From assembly GCF_014267345.1 (NCBI RefSeq), contig NZ_JACMYD010000007.1, positions 49,495 through 113,494 of the forward strand: a DNA stretch of 64,000 nt, given 5' to 3'. Both the position numbers and the translations under genes were made by a program. The stretch is from Corynebacterium sp. zg-331 (GTDB lineage: Bacteria > Actinomycetota > Actinomycetes > Mycobacteriales > Mycobacteriaceae). The notes beneath the pieces are model-generated. The model did not search any database and was not told where the DNA came from. It saw nothing but the letters and a program-made list of their open reading frames with translations. Of this stretch, positions 59,701 through 64,000 are shown piece by piece; the stretch's first letter is position 1; each line of letters opens with the position of its first letter.

Positions 59701-62060
59701 TCCCCGTGCGCACCTTCGATCTCTCCCGCATCGGCTCCGGCCTGCCCTTCGCCGCCGCGCTGTCCGACCTCGCGGAGGCCTGCGCCGAACACCGCCGCGC
59801 CGTGGTGCAGGCCCCGCCCGGGACGGGCAAGACCACGCTGGTTCCCCCGGCGCTGGCCAACCTCGCCCTGGGTGGTTCGCCCGCCACCGGCAAGGTACTC
59901 GTGTGCGCGCCTCGCCGGGTGGCGGTGCGGGCGGCAGCCCGGCGGCTAGCGGGCCTCGACGGCAGCGCCCTGGGGGATCGGGTGGGCCACCGGATGCGCG
60001 GGGGGAGCCTGCCCGGCGCGCTGGTGGAGTTCGTCACCCCCGGGGTGCTGCTGCGGATGGTGCTGCGCGATCCGTCGCTGGACGGCGTGGCGGCCGTGGT
60101 GGTCGATGAGGTGCACGAGCGGCACCTGGACACGGACGTGGTGCTGGGCATGCTCATCGAGGTGGCGCAGCTGCGCGAGGACCTGGTGCTGGTGGCGATG
60201 TCCGCCACGGTGCAGGCGGCCCGCTACGCGGAGTTGCTGGGCGGGGCGCCCGTGGTGGATAGCCCGGCGGCGATCCACCCCCTGGAAATCTCCTACGCCC
60301 CGCACCCCGGGCGCGTGGGCGGCGAGCCGGCCTTCTACGAGCACCTGGCCCGCCTGGCGCGCCGCGACGTGGCGGAGCACGGCCAGTCCGTTCTGGTCTT
60401 TGTGCCGGGGGTGCGCGAGGTGGAGCGGGTGCTCGGCCATCTGGGCGGGCTGGGGGTGCCCCTGCACGGGCGGCTGGGCGCGGCCCAGACCCAGGCGGCC
60501 CTGCAACCGGGGGCGGGGCCGCGGGTGGTGGTGGCGACGTCGATAGCCGAGTCTTCGCTCACCGTGCCGGGGGTGCGGGCGGTGGTGGACTCCGGGTTGT
60601 CGCGCGAGCCTCGGCGCGACGCCGCGCGCCGGATGAACGGCCTGGTCACGGTCTCGGCGGCGCGGCCCACCGTCGAGCAGCGCGCGGGGCGGGCCGGGCG
60701 CGAGGGGCCCGGCCGGGTGATCCGGGCGCTGTCCGAGCAGGAGTTTCAGCGCCTTCCCGCCGAGGTCACCCCGGAGATCGCAGTGAGCGACCTCACCCAG
60801 GCCGCGCTGTGGCTGGCGTGCTGGGGCACCCCGCGCGGGGCGGGGCTGCCGCTGCTTCAGGCTCCCCCGGCCGCGGCCCTCGACGCCGCCGAGGAGACCC
60901 TGCGCGGCCTCGGGGCGCTGGACGCCCAGGGGGCCGCCACCGAGACCGGGCGCGCCCTGGCCGCCCTGCCGCTCGACCCGCGCCTGGGTCGGGCGCTGCG
61001 GGAGCTGGGCCCCGGCGCGGCGGAGACGGTGGCAGCGTTGGCTTCCTCCCCCGGCGGGGACATCGCGGAGGCCGCCGCGCCCCGTAAGGAGGTGGAGCGG
61101 TTGCGCCGGCTGGTCTCCGGCGCGGGGCAGCCGGCAAGCCCCGGGGCGGTCACGGCCCGCGCCTACCCCGGCCAGGTGGCTCGCCGCCGGGGCACCGAGT
61201 ACCTGCTGGCTTCGGGCACGCGGGCGCGCCTGCCGCAGGCCTCCCCGCTGACCGACGCCCCCTGGCTCGCCGTGGCGGAGGTCTCCCGCTCGGGTGCGGG
61301 GGCGGTGATTCGGGCGGCCGCGCACCTGACCGAGCAGGAGGCCGTCGAGGCCGTAGGCATCACCGAGGAGCACCGCGCCGAGGTGATCCAGGGGCGGGTG
61401 CGCGGGCGGCTGGTGCGACGCCTCGGTGCGATCGAGCTGTCCGCCACCCCGGTGGCGGTGCCCGCCGAGCGGGCCGTGGAAGCCCTGGCCGCCACCGTGC
61501 GCGCCGAGGGGTTGGGCATGTTCCGGCTTTCCGACGCCGCCTCCCACCTCCTCGACCGCCTCGCCTTCCTGCGCACGCGAGTGGGCGAACCCTGGCCGGA
61601 TCCGGCCGCCGCCGACCCCGAGGTGTGGCTGCGCCCGGAGCTGGAGGCCATCGCCGCCGGCACCCCCGTGACGCGGGTGGATCTCTCCCCCGCCGTGCGC
61701 CGCCTGCTCCCCTGGCCGGAGGCCGCCCGGCTCGACGAGCTAGCCCCCGAGCGCCTGGCCGTGCCCAGCGGCTCGCGCCCCCGCGTGGACTATTCCGAGG
61801 GCCGCCCGGTGGTGCGCGTGAAGCTCCAGGAGTGCTTCGGCCTGGCGGAATCCCCCGTGTGCGCCGGGGTTCCGGTGCAGTTTCGCCTGCTCTCCCCGGC
61901 GGGGCGCGACCTCGCTATCACGGACGACCTCGCCAGCTTCTGGGCCGGGCCCTACGCCCAGGTGCGCGCGGAGATGCGCGGCCGCTATCCCAAGCACCCC
62001 TGGCCGGAAGACCCGTGGAGCACCCCGGCCACGGCGCGGACGAAGAAGGGGATGCCTTAA
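59697..62060 (+). CDS. hrpB: ATP-dependent helicase HrpB
   Basis: DEAH-box helicase of 787 residues with Walker A QAPPGTGKTTLVP, DEVHERHLDTD, MSATVQ, TSIAESSLTVPGV and QRAGRAGREGPG. The HrpB-type C-terminal domain follows (AYPGQVARRRGTEYLLASG and the ending FWAGPYAQVRAEMRGRYPKH). The function of HrpB in bacteria is not settled; RNA processing is suggested. The start is either TTG at 59697 or GTG at 59706. The TTG overlaps the end of the possible leader peptide. Confidence 0.9.
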   Translation: MIPVRTFDLSRIGSGLPFAAALSDLAEACAEHRRAVVQAPPGTGKTTLVPPALANLALGGSPATGKVLVCAPRRVAVRAAARRLAGLDGSALGDRVGHRMRGGSLPGALVEFVTPGVLLRMVLRDPSLDGVAAVVVDEVHERHLDTDVVLGMLIEVAQLREDLVLVAMSATVQAARYAELLGGAPVVDSPAAIHPLEISYAPHPGRVGGEPAFYEHLARLARRDVAEHGQSVLVFVPGVREVERVLGHLGGLGVPLHGRLGAAQTQAALQPGAGPRVVVATSIAESSLTVPGVRAVVDSGLSREPRRDAARRMNGLVTVSAARPTVEQRAGRAGREGPGRVIRALSEQEFQRLPAEVTPEIAVSDLTQAALWLACWGTPRGAGLPLLQAPPAAALDAAEETLRGLGALDAQGAATETGRALAALPLDPRLGRALRELGPGAAETVAALASSPGGDIAEAAAPRKEVERLRRLVSGAGQPASPGAVTARAYPGQVARRRGTEYLLASGTRARLPQASPLTDAPWLAVAEVSRSGAGAVIRAAAHLTEQEAVEAVGITEEHRAEVIQGRVRGRLVRRLGAIELSATPVAVPAERAVEALAATVRAEGLGMFRLSDAASHLLDRLAFLRTRVGEPWPDPAAADPEVWLRPELEAIAAGTPVTRVDLSPAVRRLLPWPEAARLDELAPERLAVPSGSRPRVDYSEGRPVVRVKLQECFGLAESPVCAGVPVQFRLLSPAGRDLAITDDLASFWAGPYAQVRAEMRGRYPKHPWPEDPWSTPATARTKKGMP

Positions 62061-62064
62061 GGCC

Positions 62065-62364
62065 TTACACCGCTACCGCGCCCTCCACCCGGGCGAGCCG
62101 CAGCAGGAAGGCGGCGTCGAGGAGCACGCCGGGCTGCGCACAGCTGCCGCGCTGGCAGAGCTGGAACCCGGCGGGTAGCTCGGAGCCGTGGTGCGCGGCG
62201 GCCACGGCCAGGGCGGGCAGGTCGCTGGCCTCGGCCACCAGGTGAGCGCGGCTCAGCCCCAGCAGGCGGGAGGCGCGGCAGAGCCCCCGAACGATCGCGT
62301 CCCCCCGCGCCTCGGCCCAGCCCTGCGGCACGTGCGCCACGAGGGCGTCGGTACTGTGCTTCAT
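62065..62364 (-). CDS. Hypothetical protein (99 residues)
   Basis: A small, mainly helical soluble protein starting MKHSTDALVAHVPQGWAEARG, with a CQRGSC pair of cysteines near the C-terminus. I do not recognise it. I chose the ATG at 62364 over the one at 62406 because TAGCCT (minus, 62373-62378) lies eight bases upstream, the leaderless pattern used by its neighbours. It is convergent with hrpB and lies 19 bases downstream of the tauE-type gene on the same strand. Confidence 0.65.
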   Translation of the reverse strand: MKHSTDALVAHVPQGWAEARGDAIVRGLCRASRLLGLSRAHLVAEASDLPALAVAAAHHGSELPAGFQLCQRGSCAQPGVLLDAAFLLRLARVEGAVAV

Positions 62365-62383
62365 GCTTGCCCAGGCTAGGGTG

Positions 62384-63178
62384 CTACCCTGCCGCCTGGC
62401 TGCCAAGGAACTGTTGGTATGCCAGGTATGCGCTCATCACCACCACGAGGGCCAGCAGGGCATAGCGCACCAGGCGGGTGCCGCCGCCGAGCACGGTGCG
62501 CGCCCCCAGTTGCGCACCACAGATATTCGCCGCGGCCAGCACCAGCCCCAGGGACCACCACACGTGCCCGCCCAGCAGGAAGACGCACAGGGCGCCGAGG
62601 TTGGTGGCGGTGTTGATCACCTTGGCCATCGCGGCGGAGGCCACGAAGTTCTGCCCCAGCAGCGCGGTGAAGGCCATGATGAGGAACATGCCGGTGCCGG
62701 GGCCAAAGAAGCCGTCGTAGGCGGCGATCGCGCCGACTACCACCAGCACCGCCGCCGCGCGCCACCCCGTCCAGGGGCGCGGGCGGGCCCGCGCACCGAA
62801 GTCCGGGCGCAGCGCCACGAAGATCCCCACCCCTACCAGCAGCGCGATGGTGATCGGGCGCATGATCGCGGCGTTCATCCCGGCCGCCAGCAGCGCGCCC
62901 GCCGCCGCGCAGGCCAGCGCCAGCGGCACCGCGAAGCACAGGACGCGCCCCGGTGGTCGCACCCGACGCACCAGGGTCGCGGCGGCCGACGCCGTCCCGC
63001 TCACTGAGGCCAGCTTGTTGCTGGCCAGCACCGTGGCGTAGGGCACCTGCGGCGCGGCCGCGAGCAGCAGCGGGATGAGGATCAGCCCGCCGCCGCCCAC
63101 CAGGGCGTCCACCCACCCCGCCAGGGCCGCCCCGCCGGCCAGGAGCGCCCAGGTGCCCGCGCCGAGTTCCACTGTCAT
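62384..63178 (-). CDS. TauE/SafE-family membrane protein (probable anion exporter)
   Basis: The 264-residue protein has eight hydrophobic segments and the duplicated TauE motifs: GWVDALVGGGGLILIPLLL and LASNKLASVSGTASAA in the first half, and AAYDGFFGPGTGMFLIMAF with AKVINTATN in the second. The family moves sulfite, sulfoacetate or similar organic anions; the substrate here is unknown. TAGAGT seven bases before the ATG at 63178 marks a leaderless start. The frame to 63379 overlaps the divergent gene. Confidence 0.88.
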   Translation of the reverse strand: MTVELGAGTWALLAGGAALAGWVDALVGGGGLILIPLLLAAAPQVPYATVLASNKLASVSGTASAAATLVRRVRPPGRVLCFAVPLALACAAAGALLAAGMNAAIMRPITIALLVGVGIFVALRPDFGARARPRPWTGWRAAAVLVVVGAIAAYDGFFGPGTGMFLIMAFTALLGQNFVASAAMAKVINTATNLGALCVFLLGGHVWWSLGLVLAAANICGAQLGARTVLGGGTRLVRYALLALVVVMSAYLAYQQFLGSQAAG

Positions 63179-63185
63179 GTGAGTC

Positions 63186-63197
63186 ACTCTATAGGGT
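63186..63197. promoter_or_regulatory. Abutting divergent leaderless promoters
   Basis: Minus-strand TAGAGT (63186-63191) directly touches plus-strand TAGGGT (63192-63197). They serve starts at 63178 (seven-base gap) and 63204 (six-base gap). Confidence 0.65.
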
Positions 63198-63203
63198 GAG
63201 GTC

Positions 63204-63917
63204 ATGGTGAGCCTCCCCGATCGCAGCACGGCCGGTGCCTGGGCACTGGTGGTACCCCTTTCCACGGCCCTCGGGGTGGTGCTCAGCCGGGCCCACGTCC
63301 CGGCGGCGTGGATCGTGGCGGCCATCGCGGTATCGGGGGCCTTCGCCCTGGGTCGAGGCCAGGAGCTGCGCGTGAACACCCATTATTACCGCTTCGGGCG
63401 CGGCATCATCGGGATCATGGCGGGGCTGCCGCTGGTGAGCATGGCGCCTGCCACCCTGGCCTCCTTTACCCTGCCCGGTCTGCTCTTTTCCGTGCTCACC
63501 GTGGGTTGTTCCCTAGCCGTGGCCCTGGCGCTGGCTCGCGCGCAGAAGGAGGTAAGCCGGGAGACGGCCGTGCTGGCCATGCTGCCGGGCGGGGCCTCCA
63601 CCATGCCGCTCATAGCCCGGGAGGTGGGAGCCGATTATCGCTTCGTGGCGCTGACCCAGTACCTGCGCCTGCTGGTGGTCTCGGTGACGCTGCCCCCGGT
63701 GGCGCACCTGCTCACCCCGCCGGATTCGCCCGGGGCGGAACAGGGCGCGTACCGCTTCCGCCTCGGGGCCACGGTATTAATACTCGCCATCGCCCTGGGC
63801 GGGGATCGGGTGGGACGGTGGCTGCGGCTCCCGGCCTCCGGGGTGCTCGGCCCGCTGCTGCTCACCGTGGCGTGCGGGCTGGATGGGACATTGGCCGGGA
63901 GAAAGTCAATCGCCTGA
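63204..63917 (+). pseudogene. AbrB-family membrane transporter, truncated by an IS fragment
   Basis: The AbrB (ammonia monooxygenase-like) membrane family usually has about 350 residues in two halves. Here 237 codons are present. FGRGIIGIMAGLPLVSM, MLPGGASTMPLIAREVGADYRF, RLLVVSVTLP and SGVLGPLLLTVA match the family. After about residue 225 the frame leaves the family and ends in GLDGTLAGRKSIA. The change point falls where an IS3-type transposase frame begins. The product probably lacks its C-terminal helices. The promoter (TAGGGT, six bases to ATG) is intact. Confidence 0.7.
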
Positions 63918-64000
63918 TGAGCCTGCTAGGCATTAGTGGTGTGCTGCGGCATAAATCCACGCGCACGACAGTGACCAACCCGAACAATCCCCGGTTTGCT
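63878..64000 (+). mobile_element. IS3-family transposase fragment (runs past window end)
   Basis: In the frame starting around 63878 the sequence reads GWDIGREKVNRLMSLLGISG and then VLRHKSTRTTVTN, the HTH-like internal region before the DDE domain of IS3 OrfB transposases. No stop occurs before the window ends. The N-terminal part and the IS end are absent at the left, so this is an internal fragment fused to the transporter gene, not a clean insertion. Confidence 0.65.

Overview
This window is GC-rich, gene-dense DNA from a mycolic-acid actinobacterium, most likely a Corynebacterium. The reasons are an arabinogalactan locus (wzm, wzt, glfT1, gtrA, dprE1, dprE2, aftA and a single emb), a murT-gatD pair, an htdX-fabG4-fadA2-fadE5 block, a DtxR-like iron box, and many apparently leaderless genes with a TAnnnT box 6-8 bases before the start codon. 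I assign no species.

Layout. 1-2488: end of a DnaQ-like gene, then murT-gatD (peptidoglycan amidation). 2888-6530: an iron-regulated catecholate siderophore island (exporter, isochorismatase, isochorismate synthase, free aryl carrier protein, wrecked siderophore esterase). 6481-15899: a complete type I-E cas operon (cas3-cse1-cse2-cas7-cas5-cas6e-cas1-cas2) with one good CRISPR repeat beside cas2, next to an unknown ORF, and a degenerate two-repeat relic beyond cas3. 15919-22991: a queuosine group (gluQ, queT, tgt) mixed with a DHA2 exporter and an MmpL-type protein. 23240-29164: five tRNA genes (Ser-CGA, Arg-ACG twice, Ser-GCT, Ser-TGA) with csbD, a 44-residue LEA-like gene, tadA and its partner, tyrA, mgtE and an aromatic aminotransferase. 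29227-44997: the arabinogalactan locus, interrupted by a DUF559-type endonuclease gene. 45199-50952: fatty acyl genes. 51248-63178: housekeeping and membrane genes including ybaK, prsW, an M13 peptidase, a serine hydrolase, an S4 protein, hrpB and tauE. 63204-64000: an AbrB-type transporter gene cut off by an IS3-family transposase fragment that runs out of the window.

The most unusual feature is a repeat family. Twenty-two units have the form AAGGGGTGCCA - about 33 variable bases - TGGCACCCCTT. Sixteen are exactly 55 bp long. All lie between genes, mostly at operon ends, singly or in groups of two to four. I know of no described family with this form.

How the genes work together. MurT/GatD, DprE1/DprE2, GlfT1, Wzm/Wzt, AftA and Emb together build and modify the cell-wall core. 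The siderophore genes make 2,3-dihydroxybenzoate precursors under iron control. GluQRS, the QueT-type transporter and TGT suggest salvage of a queuosine precursor followed by glutamylation of tRNA-Asp. Several divergent gene pairs are driven by touching or overlapping -10 boxes with leaderless starts on both sides.
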